64,000 nt of DNA from Telluribacter humicola (GCF_017355935.1 NZ_JAFIQT010000001.1:2232001-2296000); one strand, 5' to 3'. Shown: positions 1 through 9,089, numbered from the stretch's first letter. Notes: generated by a model not told the origin, from the sequence alone. A program made the numbers and translations.

Positions 1-302
1 GTCTTATACTTGTCCTGCTGGGCCGGAGTCAGAATAGCCGAAAGCTCTTTCTGGTAGCTCTCATGGGCGGCCTTCATCCCTTCACGATCCTCATTCTTCC
101 GTAGGTCCTGCATTTTCTGCATGCGGCTTATATTCAGCGCGTATACCTGCTTTTGTTGCTTATCACTAAGTTCCAGTTTTTCGGTCATAAACTTTGTCTG
201 GTTCTCGGCACGCTGCTCGGGGGTAGGTCTGTCACCGCCACGCTGAGCGAAAACTGTCATGCTGGAAAGAGCCAGCATCATGGCTAACATTACTGTCTTC
301 AT
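1..302 (-). CDS. Small secreted DUF4890/Spy-like protein (3' end outside window)
   Basis: The reading frame starts at 302 and is still open at the left edge, so only about 100 residues are visible. It begins with a clear signal peptide (MKTVMLAMMLALSSMTVFAQ), followed by a charged, helical, Gln/Lys/Glu-rich stretch that includes an LELSDKQQKQVYALN segment. Short exported helical proteins of this kind in Bacteroidota are usually annotated DUF4890 or Spy/CpxP-like, a fold linked to periplasmic stress or chaperoning. The family assignment rests on composition and the repeated 'LT(P/D)xQ' style motif, and function is inferred. It is transcribed leftwards, away from the rest of the window. Confidence 0.6.
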   Translation of the reverse strand, partial: MKTVMLAMMLALSSMTVFAQRGGDRPTPEQRAENQTKFMTEKLELSDKQQKQVYALNISRMQKMQDLRKNEDREGMKAAHESYQKELSAILTPAQQDKYK

Positions 303-378
303 TATCCGGGTTTGTTATAGTTTACAGGGGTTAGATAATGGGAAAGCAGGAAGGTTTAATAGGGTTACAAAAAAACTT

Positions 379-666
379 TTACAGCCATCTTTTTACCAGC
401 GCTTCCCACTCTTCCTTTAGCGTTTTGTCCGGCATGGTGGCTCCGGCCCGGCGGTACCAGTAGTTGGCATTCCAGGTATCTCCCTCTACCCGGTGCAGGT
501 AGGCGTGCAGTAGGTCATAGTCGCGGGTACCTTCGCGGCTTTGGGCTATTTCGTGGGCGGCGGTCCAGTCGCCGTTCGCATCGTGCCACAGGGCAGCTAC
601 TACTTCGGACACCTGCGCGGGAGGGGTGGGTTGTTCAAGTGAGGCTACAAATTGATCGTAGGTCAT
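379..666 (-). CDS. Conserved hypothetical protein, 95 aa
   Basis: A 95-residue soluble protein without signal peptide or membrane segment. The central and C-terminal part (HAYLHRVEGDTWNANYWYRR, about residues 54-73) resembles a small conserved family seen in many proteobacteria and Bacteroidota whose members share an 'LHRxEGDxxNAxYWYRRAG' core. No function is established for that family as far as I know. It lies 76 bp upstream of the preceding secreted-protein gene in the same direction and could share its transcript. The gene itself is convincing because the motif is conserved; the role is unknown. Confidence 0.65.
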   Translation of the reverse strand: MTYDQFVASLEQPTPPAQVSEVVAALWHDANGDWTAAHEIAQSREGTRDYDLLHAYLHRVEGDTWNANYWYRRAGATMPDKTLKEEWEALVKRWL

Positions 667-875
667 GGGTAGGTTAGTTAAATCCGTTTACTAAGTCAAA
701 ACCGTATCGCCAAAAATAAGGAGTAACTATTTAAAACCAATTGACAGGCAGGCTGGTTACGTTATTCCCCTCTAACAAAACGGAGCAGGATGCAAATAAG
801 TGGAAGTGAGCAACGTAGAGAGACAGGTATAGTAACCGGCCAAAAATTTAACACATTTTTTAGGGTTTCGGGTGG

Positions 876-883
876 TATTTTTG
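876..883 (+). promoter_or_regulatory. -7 element for the S24 regulator gene
   Basis: TATTTTTG is an exact match to the Bacteroidota -7 consensus TAnnTTTG. It lies 52 bp upstream of the ATG at 936. This favours 936 over the in-frame start at 888, which would lie on the predicted transcription start. No good -33 TTG at the expected distance is visible, so the promoter is only half supported. Confidence 0.4.
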
Positions 884-935
884 ATTTGTGATTACTATAT
901 TTACTCAACGACAAAGCAAATCACCCGTACTGTCT

Positions 936-1631
936 ATGTATTTTGCTCAAAATATCATCTTCCTTCGTTCGCAGCATCCGGAACGTCCATCCCAGCAAAA
1001 GCTGGCTGATGTACTAGGTTATAAGAAGTCAACGCTGGCAGCCTGGGAATCCGGACGCGCCAAGCCCTCTTTTGAAGACCTGCTGCGACTGGCGGAGTAT
1101 TTTGGCGTATCAACGGACGACCTACTGAAGAAGAACCTGATCGAGAAGCAGGTGCGTCCCTGGATGAAGGAAGAAAACCTGCGGGTACTGGTAACAACCG
1201 TGGCACAGGACAACCGGGAGAACATAGAGTTTGTACCGGTCAAAGCCATTGGTGGATACCCCGAAGGATATGGTGATGTAGACTACGTAGCCCAGCTACC
1301 CATCTTCAATCTCCCGTTCCTATCTAATGACCGCAAGTACCGCGCGTTCCCCTATGAGGGCGATTCGATGCCCCCCATGCGGGAGGGAGCCATAGTATTT
1401 GGTGAGTATGTGGAGTATTGGGAAAAAGTAAAGAGTGGTACCCTGTGTCTGGTTGTAACCAAAGATGAAGGGGTGGTGCTCAAAAAGGTATTTAACTACC
1501 TGGAAGAAAAAGGAGTGCTGGTACTGAAATCATTGAATGAGCGCTATGCTCCGTATCCGGTACGTAAGGAGGATATACTGGAGGTATGGCAGTTTGCCGG
1601 CTATTTTGACCGGGAGTTTCCGGCGTCCTGA
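936..1631 (+). CDS. XRE-family HTH / S24 (LexA-like) transcriptional regulator
   Basis: A 231-residue repressor-type protein. Residues about 5-65 form an XRE helix-turn-helix (SQQKLADVLGYKKSTLAAWE), and the C-terminal half is a LexA/UmuD-type S24 domain. The catalytic Ser is visible in EGDSM (Ser144) and the Lys in VLKKVF (Lys183/184), so a Ser-Lys dyad is present. The usual Ala-Gly autocleavage site in front of the domain reads KAIGGYPEGYGD instead, so self-cleavage is uncertain. I chose the ATG at 936, not 888, because the longer form adds 16 unrelated residues and would start on top of the promoter. Downstream on the same strand lie a VOC protein and dinB, which suggests a damage-response regulator; that is inference. 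Confidence 0.85.
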   Translation: MYFAQNIIFLRSQHPERPSQQKLADVLGYKKSTLAAWESGRAKPSFEDLLRLAEYFGVSTDDLLKKNLIEKQVRPWMKEENLRVLVTTVAQDNRENIEFVPVKAIGGYPEGYGDVDYVAQLPIFNLPFLSNDRKYRAFPYEGDSMPPMREGAIVFGEYVEYWEKVKSGTLCLVVTKDEGVVLKKVFNYLEEKGVLVLKSLNERYAPYPVRKEDILEVWQFAGYFDREFPAS

Positions 1632-1687
1632 GTTTACTGTGCTTTTGGGTCTGACTGAATATATATGGTTCATTTATACACTTGGTT

Positions 1688-2074
1688 ATGAAAAAAGTTG
1701 ATTTAGTTCTCCAGGACTTCAGGATCATTACTCCTTACTTCACCGTCAAAGAAGCAGACGAATTTATCTGTTTTCTCAAAGAGGCATTTGGTGCTAAGGT
1801 AGAGTTCTGTGAGCGTCGTTTGGATGGTACTATTGACAATGCGCTGGTACTCTTAACGGACATACTCATCGAAATCTGCGACGCCAGCGCCAAACATCCC
1901 CCCAAATCCATCTTTATGCACCTGCCGGTTGACGACGTAGAACTACACTACGCCAATATGGTGGCAGCAGGAGCCCGACCCGTCACGGAGCCAACGCGAC
2001 AGAATAATGGCTCCAGTGACTCGCTGCTGCTGGACCCCTGGAACAACCACTGGCACCTTACTACCTGGGAGTAA
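1688..2074 (+). CDS. VOC-fold (glyoxalase / PhnB-like) protein
   Basis: A 128-residue protein of the vicinal-oxygen-chelate superfamily, related to the glyoxalase/bleomycin-resistance and PhnB-like groups. It begins with ITPYFTVKEADEFICFLKEA, has the paired beta-alpha-beta-beta-beta layout, and ends with LLLDPWNNHWHLTTW, the typical PhnB-like tail with a metal-ligand or structural His. The substrate is not predictable. The start at ATG 1688 is preferred to the upstream TTG at 1682. Only 8 bp separate its stop from dinB, so the two are very likely cotranscribed. Confidence 0.75.
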   Translation: MKKVDLVLQDFRIITPYFTVKEADEFICFLKEAFGAKVEFCERRLDGTIDNALVLLTDILIEICDASAKHPPKSIFMHLPVDDVELHYANMVAAGARPVTEPTRQNNGSSDSLLLDPWNNHWHLTTWE

Positions 2075-2082
2075 TCGGGACT

Positions 2083-3174
2083 ATGGAGGCTGGACCTGAC
2101 AAAGAATACAGCCGTAAGATCATCCATATCGACATGGATGCTTTTTTTGCGTCAGTCGAGCAGCGTGACAATCCCGAACTGCGCGGCAAACCCGTAGCCG
2201 TAGGAGGCGGTAGTGAGCGAGGCGTAGTAGCCGCAGCCAGCTACGAGGCCCGTCGCTATGGGGTACGATCAGCTATGTCATCTCGAATAGCCAAGCGCAA
2301 GTGTCCCCATCTGATTTTTGTGAAGCACCGGTTTGAGGTGTATAAGTACGTGTCGGGGCAGATCCGTGAAATATTCGCCGAGTACACCCCGCTCATCGAG
2401 CCTCTCTCGCTTGATGAAGCTTACCTGGACGTAACCGAGAACCTGAAAGGCATGCGTTCGGCTACGCATATAGCGCAGGAGATCAAGTACAAGATAAAGA
2501 AAGCTACTTCACTGACCGCTTCGGCGGGAGTATCCTACAATAAATTTCTGGCTAAGCTCGCCTCTGACCATCGTAAGCCGGATGGGCTGTTTGTGGTCAA
2601 GCCGGGCGAAGGGGAGGCCTTCGTGGCTAACCTGCCTGTGGAGCAGTTTCATGGTATAGGTAGGGTAACGGCCGAACGGATGCACCAACTGGGTATCCGC
2701 ACCGGGCTAGACCTGCGGGCCCAGACGGAGGATTTTCTTCGGAAGCACTTTGGCAAAGCCGGAGGCCACTACTACAAAATTTCGCGCGGGCAGGACGATC
2801 GTCCCGTAGAGCCGGACCGGGTCCGGAAATCGGTAGGATCAGAAAATACATTTGAACGCGATCTGGAAACGCTGGCCGAGATGCAGCTTGGTCTGGCTCC
2901 GCTGATTGATGATGTATGGAAGTGGTGTGAGCGGACACGTATCTTCGGTCGTACGGTTACGGTGAAGATCAAACTCAACGACTTTCAGAATCTGACCCGC
3001 AGCCGATCCTCTCTCTTACCCATCAAAGATTACGCCTTCATTGAGCAGATGGCTTACGATCTGCTCGAAGAGAATTTTCCTACTCCCAGGCCCGTACGTC
3101 TACTAGGCGTATCCATCTCTAACCTGGAAGATACGCAGCCCTACGAGGGAAAACAGCTTACACTTAATTTTTAG
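2083..3174 (+). CDS. dinB: DNA polymerase IV (Y family, translesion)
   Basis: A 363-residue Y-family polymerase for error-prone synthesis past lesions. The catalytic carboxylates are visible in HIDMDAFFASVE (Asp17, Asp19) and SLDEAYLDV (Asp111, Glu112). The helix-hairpin-helix region (FHGIGRVTAERMHQLGI) and the little-finger domain follow. The C-terminus QLTLNF fits a beta-clamp binding peptide. Length is normal for the family. It follows the VOC gene by 8 bp and an S24 regulator lies 450 bp upstream, so SOS-like control is plausible but not shown; no LexA-type operator was recognised. Confidence 0.95.
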   Translation: MEAGPDKEYSRKIIHIDMDAFFASVEQRDNPELRGKPVAVGGGSERGVVAAASYEARRYGVRSAMSSRIAKRKCPHLIFVKHRFEVYKYVSGQIREIFAEYTPLIEPLSLDEAYLDVTENLKGMRSATHIAQEIKYKIKKATSLTASAGVSYNKFLAKLASDHRKPDGLFVVKPGEGEAFVANLPVEQFHGIGRVTAERMHQLGIRTGLDLRAQTEDFLRKHFGKAGGHYYKISRGQDDRPVEPDRVRKSVGSENTFERDLETLAEMQLGLAPLIDDVWKWCERTRIFGRTVTVKIKLNDFQNLTRSRSSLLPIKDYAFIEQMAYDLLEENFPTPRPVRLLGVSISNLEDTQPYEGKQLTLNF

Positions 3175-3427
3175 GAAAAAGTTTTTACTATTTTCGGGGC
3201 TGCATGCTGGAGTTATCTATCCGATAGCGGCTTTCAGAAGTTGTAGTCAGGGTATATTTTTAGGTGCCAGCGTTGGCGGATTGGCTATAAGCTCCTCCTG
3301 AATACTAGCAGGAGTAAGAAAGGCGAAGACTCGCCGTGAATCAAAAAGATAGAATTAATCGTTTAACTACCATTACACTTTTACCATAGCTATCAACACT
3401 TTAAACCAATTCTTTAACCTAACCACC
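3175..3427 (+). other. Intergenic leader with three small stem-loops
   Basis: This 253-bp gap between dinB and the peptidase gene holds three short hairpins in a row: GCCA-gcgt-TGGC (3266-3277), CTCCTG/CAGGAG with an 8-nt loop (3295-3314) and GGCGA/TCGCC with a 4-nt loop (3322-3335). None is followed by a T-run, so they do not look like a terminator of dinB. They could be a structured 5' leader or an unrecognised small RNA. I could not match them to a riboswitch class I know. Confidence 0.35.
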
Positions 3428-5629
3428 ATGAAGCAAACGCTTAGAATAGTATTTCTCTTCTTTATATCGGTACAGCTATACGCTCAGATACCGGATACCT
3501 TCCAGTGGTTGCCGGATGGGAGTGGCTTTCGGGATGCCGATAATAACGAGATCCTGGAAGTAACCCTGCCTGGACGTACGCAGAAAAGCATCGTTACCCG
3601 GCGGCAACTCACTCCGGCCGGTGCCCAGGCCCCACTTGATATCCGTAGCTATACTATGTCGGAGCAGGGGGATAAAATCCTGATCTATACTAATACCCAG
3701 CGGGTATGGCGCTACGATACCCGGGGTGACTACTGGCTGTACAATCGTACCAACAACACCCTCAAGAAACTGGGCAGAGGACGTCCGGAATCGTCCCTGA
3801 TGTTTGCCAAGTTTTCGCCTGATGGAAACAAGGTAGCGTATGTCAGCGAACACAACGTGTACGTAGAAGATCTGGCTTCGGGCGAAGTAAAAGCCCTTAC
3901 TACCGACGGGACCGACCGTGTTATCAACGGTACCTTCGACTGGGTATATGAGGAGGAATTTGATGATCGGGATGGTTTCCGGTGGAGCCCCGACAGCAAG
4001 TCTGTTGCCTACTGGCAGATCGACGCCCGTCAGATCCGCAACTTTCTGATGATTAATAACACGGACTCTATCTACGCGTACAATGTACCTGTGGAGTACC
4101 CTAAGGTAGGTCAAACTCCTTCGCCGTATAAAATTGGTGTGGTGGATATCGCTTCGGCAACTACCAAATGGATGAATATACCCGGCGATCCCAAAAATAC
4201 CTACGTGCCCCGCATGGAGTGGGCTGGTAATGCTCAGGAGCTGGTGATCCAGCAGTTGAACCGCAAGCAGAACGAGAGCCGCCTGATGTACCTTAATACG
4301 AAGAATGGCAACGCCGATCTCTTCTATACCGAAACCGACGCGGCCTGGATTGATATCAAGAGCCGCTGGGAGGATACGCCCGAAGGCTGGACCTGGCTCA
4401 ATAACGGCAAGGAGTTTCTGTGGGTGAGCGAGAAGGATGGCTGGCGCCACGCTTACCGTATTAGCCGTGATGGTAAAAAAGAGACTCTGATTACCAAGGG
4501 AGATTACGACATCATCAATCCGGTGCGGGTGGATGAGAAGAACGGCTACTACTACTTTACGGCTTCTCCCAACAACGCTACCCAGGCCTACCTGTTCCGC
4601 ACCCGGCTGGATGGCAAAGGACAGGCCGAACGCCTGAGTCCGGAAGATCAGAAAGGTACCCATGTATACGATGTTTCGCCCCAGGCCAAGTACGCCCGTC
4701 ACCAGTTCTCAAACGCCCAAACGCGTCCCATCATGGAGTGGATCACCCTGCCCGACCACAAGTCACTTGATCCTAACTCAGGGGTAAGTAAGGTACTGGC
4801 TAATCAGGGAGCTCCCGATATTAATATTGAGTTTTTCAAGGTAACTACTGCCGAAGGTGTTGAACTGGATGGCTGGATGGTAAAGCCCCAGAACTTTGAC
4901 CCGACTAAGAAGTACCCGATCGTGTACTTTGTATACGGTGAGCCTGCTTCAAGTACCATCGTAGATCGCTACGGTACCGGACGAAACCGGTTGTACGTAG
5001 GGAATATGGCCAATGATGGCTACATCTATGCCTCGCTGGATAACCGAGGTACTCCAGCGCCCAAAGGAAGAGAATGGCGTAAGGCCATCTACCGGAAGAT
5101 CGGTATGATCAATATCCGTGACTACGCCGAAGGTACCAAGGCTATGTTCCAGAAGTACCAATTTATCGATACCAGCCGGGTAGCCGTACACGGATGGAGC
5201 GGGGGAGGTGCCTCTACGTTGAACCTGATGTTCCAGTACCCCGATATTTATCAAACGGGAATTGCCGTAGCGGCCATTACTAACCAGCTGACCTACGACA
5301 ACATCTATCAGGAGCGGTACATGGGCTTGCCCCAGGAAAACCTCGAGGACTTCGTCAAAGGCTCTCCGGTGACCCACGCCAAGAACCTGCGTGGAAACCT
5401 GCTGTACATCCACGGTACCGGTGATGATAACGTACACTACCAGAACGCCGAGATACTGGTCAACGAGCTGGTAAAGCATAACAAGCAGTTCCAGTTTATG
5501 GCGTACCCCAACCGCACCCACGGCATACGGGAAGGGGAAGGTACCAGTCTGCACCTAGCTACGTTATTCACGAAGTTCCTGAAAGAGCACTGCCCTCCGG
5601 GAGCCAGAGAAGCCAATAATGTTAAATAA
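3428..5629 (+). CDS. S9-family dipeptidyl peptidase IV-like exopeptidase
   Basis: A 733-residue exported serine peptidase. The signal peptide (to about residue 20, ending LYAQ) is followed by a DPP-IV N-terminal beta-propeller with the YEEEFDDRDGFRWSPDS segment that carries the Glu pair binding the substrate N-terminus. The C-terminal alpha/beta-hydrolase has the nucleophile Ser591 in HGWSGGGAS, the Asp in GTGDDNVH and the His in NRTHGI. It probably removes X-Pro or X-Ala dipeptides from peptides in the periplasm. The nucleophile motif reads GWSGGG where mammalian DPP-IV has GWSYGG, a common variant in Bacteroidota. It stands alone and ends with a strong terminator. Confidence 0.93.
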   Translation: MKQTLRIVFLFFISVQLYAQIPDTFQWLPDGSGFRDADNNEILEVTLPGRTQKSIVTRRQLTPAGAQAPLDIRSYTMSEQGDKILIYTNTQRVWRYDTRGDYWLYNRTNNTLKKLGRGRPESSLMFAKFSPDGNKVAYVSEHNVYVEDLASGEVKALTTDGTDRVINGTFDWVYEEEFDDRDGFRWSPDSKSVAYWQIDARQIRNFLMINNTDSIYAYNVPVEYPKVGQTPSPYKIGVVDIASATTKWMNIPGDPKNTYVPRMEWAGNAQELVIQQLNRKQNESRLMYLNTKNGNADLFYTETDAAWIDIKSRWEDTPEGWTWLNNGKEFLWVSEKDGWRHAYRISRDGKKETLITKGDYDIINPVRVDEKNGYYYFTASPNNATQAYLFRTRLDGKGQAERLSPEDQKGTHVYDVSPQAKYARHQFSNAQTRPIMEWITLPDHKSLDPNSGVSKVLANQGAPDINIEFFKVTTAEGVELDGWMVKPQNFDPTKKYPIVYFVYGEPASSTIVDRYGTGRNRLYVGNMANDGYIYASLDNRGTPAPKGREWRKAIYRKIGMINIRDYAEGTKAMFQKYQFIDTSRVAVHGWSGGGASTLNLMFQYPDIYQTGIAVAAITNQLTYDNIYQERYMGLPQENLEDFVKGSPVTHAKNLRGNLLYIHGTGDDNVHYQNAEILVNELVKHNKQFQFMAYPNRTHGIREGEGTSLHLATLFTKFLKEHCPPGAREANNVK

Positions 5630-5646
5630 CATGGTATAGTACATAA

Positions 5647-5677
5647 AGCAAAAGGGGCGGTAACCGCCCCTTTTGCT
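5647..5677 (+). terminator. Rho-independent terminator (bidirectional)
   Basis: A perfect 14-bp stem (AGCAAAAGGGGCGG and its complement) with a TAA loop lies 17 bp after the peptidase stop and 17 bp before the convergent epimerase stop. The A/T-rich stem base gives a T-run on both strands, so it can serve both genes. Confidence 0.9.
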
Positions 5678-5694
5678 GTTTTATAGCTACCTGA

Positions 5695-6888
5695 TTAAGC
5701 TCCACCCATGCGACGCCACATCTCAGCGCAGGCGCGGGCATTGTGGTAGGGACCTTTCCAGAAGTGGACCTTATCTCCCTTGACCGGTGAGCCTGTGCCC
5801 GTTGCTTCGTCGTAGGTCACAGTGCTGTACCATTCGCCTTTTTCTTTGTCTATAAAGTGGGCCTGTATATAGTCCCAGCTCTTTTTGGCCTTGTCCAGGA
5901 AGTGGTTCTCTCGGGTTAGCTGGAAGGCATTGTAGAATCCCACCAGTTGTTCGGCTGCTACCCACCAGCTCCGGTCGTACTGCGTATGTCCGGTAGAAGG
6001 GTCGTATTCGTAGTGGAGAGCGCCATCTTTGCCCAGTCCCGTAGCCGCGGCTTCCGCCATCTTGATAGCCCGTTCCCGTACGCGGGCCGTCATGGCTTCG
6101 TCGTGCAGTACTTCGGCGGTTTCGTACAACAGCCATGATGCCTCGATGTCATGACCATACGAGATGATCTGGTCCTTAGGCTGCCAGTCGGTGTTGAAGA
6201 AGAGCCGCATCCGGTGGGTCTTGTCACTCACGATGTGGGTCAGTATCTGGTCCATCATGCCTTTGATCTGCTCCTTTAGCTTGGCGTCGGGCCAGGCGCG
6301 GTACAGATTGGTATAGGCTTCGATCAGGTGCAGGTGCGTGTTCATGCTCTTGTTCCAGGGCGCCTTGCTCAGGATGTAGTCGTCGGTCTCGCTCCAGTCC
6401 TGCGCGAATGCCTCCCGGTAGCCGCCCTGCTTTGGGTCGAACGAGTACTTTTCTACCAGTTCGTACAGCTTCCTGGCTTCGGCCAGGGCGGGGGCATGGT
6501 TGCTGGCGAGGTAGTATTCGCTCAGACCGTATATGGCAAAGGCCTGGCCATAGATCTGCTTCTTCGTATCAAGCGGTGAGCCATCGGCCTTTACTGACCA
6601 GTATACCCCGCCATGCTGCTTGTCCATAAAATGGTTGGTCAGGTACTGGTAGGCATTTGCCGCATGGGTAAGATACCTTGACTTGTGCAGGTACTGATTG
6701 GCCATTGCGTAGGTCCACAGGATGCGGCTGGTAACTACCACCGAGCGGGGAGAGTCCGCTACAGGTTGGTTGCTGTAGTTGACGCGTCCGTGGAAGCCTT
6801 GCTGTCCATCGGGTGTATATTTTTCCCAGTAATCCAGAATGTTGACCAGTTCCTGACGAAAGGCGCGGGCAGTAAAAGGGGCTAGCAT
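5695..6888 (-). CDS. AGE-family sugar epimerase, probably cellobiose 2-epimerase type
   Basis: A 397-residue cytosolic (alpha/alpha)6-barrel enzyme of the N-acylglucosamine/cellobiose 2-epimerase family. Motifs typical of cellobiose 2-epimerases are visible: GFHGRVNYSN near the start, SRILWTYA, YGHDIEASWLL with a catalytic His, and FWKGPYHNARAC with a second catalytic His near the C-terminus. Such enzymes convert beta-1,4-linked disaccharides such as cellobiose or mannobiose at C2 of the reducing end, often in mannan catabolism. It is followed upstream by an exported nucleoside hydrolase in the same direction (56-bp gap). Family is certain; the exact substrate is inferred from motifs. Confidence 0.85.
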   Translation of the reverse strand: MLAPFTARAFRQELVNILDYWEKYTPDGQQGFHGRVNYSNQPVADSPRSVVVTSRILWTYAMANQYLHKSRYLTHAANAYQYLTNHFMDKQHGGVYWSVKADGSPLDTKKQIYGQAFAIYGLSEYYLASNHAPALAEARKLYELVEKYSFDPKQGGYREAFAQDWSETDDYILSKAPWNKSMNTHLHLIEAYTNLYRAWPDAKLKEQIKGMMDQILTHIVSDKTHRMRLFFNTDWQPKDQIISYGHDIEASWLLYETAEVLHDEAMTARVRERAIKMAEAAATGLGKDGALHYEYDPSTGHTQYDRSWWVAAEQLVGFYNAFQLTRENHFLDKAKKSWDYIQAHFIDKEKGEWYSTVTYDEATGTGSPVKGDKVHFWKGPYHNARACAEMWRRMGGA

Positions 6889-6944
6889 AGGTGAGGTAGG
6901 TAGATAGGTTTAGTCGTAGTAGAATAGCTAGGATTGTGGCAAAG

Positions 6945-7910
6945 TTAACGGATGGCCATCTGGTCCATCAGGCGGGCTATTTCGTTAACGTCAGCACCGG
7001 GCTTCAGGATGACGTACTCATGCAGACTATCCCGGTCAGTGCGCCACTGGTTGCTGCCGTCTTCATTGACGTGACAGTAGCCCTCTTTAACGGTATCAAA
7101 GTACTTCTTTGACGCATCCATCAGCAGAAACACTGCCACCTGATCCCAACTAGCCCGCCCCTGAAAGCTATTGTACAGCTCGTAGGCCCGGTACACCGGA
7201 CTGCTGGTAGTAAGTTTACTCTTGAGATAAGCGCCACCGGTCTTTATCTTGTCACCTACTTCCCAGCCGGCAAATACTACCGGCTTCTTCCACTCCTGCA
7301 GGCAATAGACGGTTGAGCCCGGATCGGGACGGTAGAAGTTGGCTTCCTTACCTTCGGGGTAGGTACCTCCCATGCAGAGCCACCTGGCCACCTTATTCTG
7401 CACCAGTTCTTTGCCACTCAGGGGTGAGTACTTGTCACTGCCTGACTGGAGCAGGTTCTGCAGGTTGGTCAGGTGCCCTACCGTAATGATCACTACCGAG
7501 CCATCCGGACTTTTACTGAGTAGCTGACGATACAGTTCGGTAGCATCCTGAGTTTTCTCTTGTGAGTCAAGCGAGTGGGGGTATTCCTCACTGAGTTGTC
7601 GGGTATATTTTGAATGGTTCTTAAGCGCAGGCTGGTTTTTCAGAAAGCCTACCGGTAGATTAGGACGGCCGTAGTACTGATTGATGACAGCGGTACAGGT
7701 AGGCGCATATGGATCATCACTGGTCACGATGACCCCTTTGAAGTGGATCTTCTTCTGGTCAGCCAGGGTATGCAGCATGGCCAGGGCTTCTACATCATCC
7801 ACGTCGGAGTCGATGTCCGTATCCAGTATGACACTGTACCGCTGTGCCTGGGCATTGAAGCCCATCAGCAGACTCAGACTAAAAAGAAAAGCCTTCAGGT
7901 AATGATTCAT
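6945..7910 (-). CDS. Exported nucleoside hydrolase-like protein
   Basis: A 321-residue protein with a signal peptide (MNHYLKAFLFSLSLLMGFNAQAQ) and the nucleoside-hydrolase calcium-binding signature in the form DTDIDSDVDDVEAL directly after it. The spacing differs from the classical DTDPGxDDA. Exported members of this superfamily in Bacteroidota are usually annotated as inosine-uridine-preferring nucleoside hydrolases and would split ribonucleosides to base and ribose outside the cytoplasm. A second exported member lies at 28407-29432 but is clearly diverged. Its substrate could also be another N- or O-glycoside. Confidence 0.8.
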   Translation of the reverse strand: MNHYLKAFLFSLSLLMGFNAQAQRYSVILDTDIDSDVDDVEALAMLHTLADQKKIHFKGVIVTSDDPYAPTCTAVINQYYGRPNLPVGFLKNQPALKNHSKYTRQLSEEYPHSLDSQEKTQDATELYRQLLSKSPDGSVVIITVGHLTNLQNLLQSGSDKYSPLSGKELVQNKVARWLCMGGTYPEGKEANFYRPDPGSTVYCLQEWKKPVVFAGWEVGDKIKTGGAYLKSKLTTSSPVYRAYELYNSFQGRASWDQVAVFLLMDASKKYFDTVKEGYCHVNEDGSNQWRTDRDSLHEYVILKPGADVNEIARLMDQMAIR

Positions 7911-8146
7911 GGGGGAAAGCGTTTTTTGCAGGTCTGGATGGCCCGGTACCGTATCCCATCTGTTATAGGAAGTATACCTGCCGGGGATGTTACAGAGCCT
8001 GCTGTACTAGTTAGTTGTTTTTAGAAATATTACAACGGAAAGGGTAAAAATGGGTCTTTATACCCAACAATGAAGAAACGCACTCCAAAATTTCTTACAT
8101 TGGCATTATCCATCACTACTTTATTTCTGTACAAAAAAAAGCTCTT

Positions 8147-8896
8147 ATGAAGCGTATTTTTCTGAGCCTTCTGCTGTTATCATCTTCCGCAGCCTGGGCA
8201 CAAACATCCACCACTATGTCCAATACCACCAAGGATTGGATTAGCTCCAACGGTATGTCGTTACACCCCGCGGGAGTAATTTGGGCGGTGGCTTCTTCCT
8301 CAAAAGGAGAGGTGCTTGGCGAAACCTATCACGATTCCGTGTGGGCCAAGGGCAACATCAAGTTTTACAAAAGCATTCAGCCGGTAGGAGGGGAGCCTGT
8401 CGATAGTATCCTGGGGCTGGCCCTGCGCTATAATGTCCATTTCAATGAGCTGGAAGTAATGCTTAATTCGTATAAGGATATCAAATCCATCGAAGGAGCC
8501 CGTATCAAAAACTTCTCCCTTGAGAAAGATGGCCGTTCGGTACTTTTTGTCAATACACAGGAATTTAAATCCGAAAAGCCCACAAAGGGATTTTATGAGG
8601 TACTGGTGCCGGGCAAGGTACAGTTGCTCCATAACCAGCGCACCACAGTACGGAAGCCTACCTATAACGCTGCCCTTGACGTTGGAGATAAAAACGAACG
8701 CATTGCCCTGAACAGTGACTACTATGTACTGCGTGGAGGTACGATCAATAAGCTGAACCTGAACAAAAAGGGGCTACTGCAAGCCATGGGAGATCAGTCT
8801 GAGGAAATGAGTAGCTTCTTAAAAGCCAATGAACTGGACCTTAAAAATAGGGCTGACCTGATCCGGGTTTTTGAGTACTACAACAGCAAATTATGA
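8147..8896 (+). CDS. Secreted conserved hypothetical protein
   Basis: A 249-residue protein with a signal peptide (MKRIFLSLLLLSSSAAWAQ). The mature part is mixed alpha/beta, with DSVWAKGNIKFY and YYVLRGGTINKLNLNKKGLL as the most distinctive stretches. There are no membrane segments, lipobox or T9SS C-terminal signal. I recognise no domain. It is a single-gene unit flanked by a divergent nucleoside hydrolase and by a downstream hairpin at 9054-9089. Expression and export look real; function is unknown. Confidence 0.7.
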   Translation: MKRIFLSLLLLSSSAAWAQTSTTMSNTTKDWISSNGMSLHPAGVIWAVASSSKGEVLGETYHDSVWAKGNIKFYKSIQPVGGEPVDSILGLALRYNVHFNELEVMLNSYKDIKSIEGARIKNFSLEKDGRSVLFVNTQEFKSEKPTKGFYEVLVPGKVQLLHNQRTTVRKPTYNAALDVGDKNERIALNSDYYVLRGGTINKLNLNKKGLLQAMGDQSEEMSSFLKANELDLKNRADLIRVFEYYNSKL

Positions 8897-9053
8897 TCTT
8901 ATGATAAACGAGGTTGAATAGTAAACAGTTGAGAAAATCTATGGGGAGCTATTCATACATTTATTATAAAAATCAAATTTTATTTTGTGAACGGTATGTA
9001 TATATGATTTACACATCTTATTTTTGACACAAATAGTGTGTGTATAGTGTCAG

Positions 9054-9089
9054 ACACCTGGTAGGAGCTTTCCGGCCAGGTGTTTTTTT
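9054..9089 (+). terminator. Rho-independent terminator
   Basis: An 8-bp stem ACACCTGG/CCAGGTGT with a 14-nt loop is followed by seven T residues. It lies 158 bp beyond the stop of the secreted protein gene, leaving room for a long 3' UTR or an independent small transcript. Confidence 0.75.

Noticed and set aside
3476-4702. Long open frame (408 codons) antisense to the DPP-IV-like gene
   Set aside because: It lies fully inside the peptidase gene, has no homologous motif, and its composition mirrors codon bias on the other strand.
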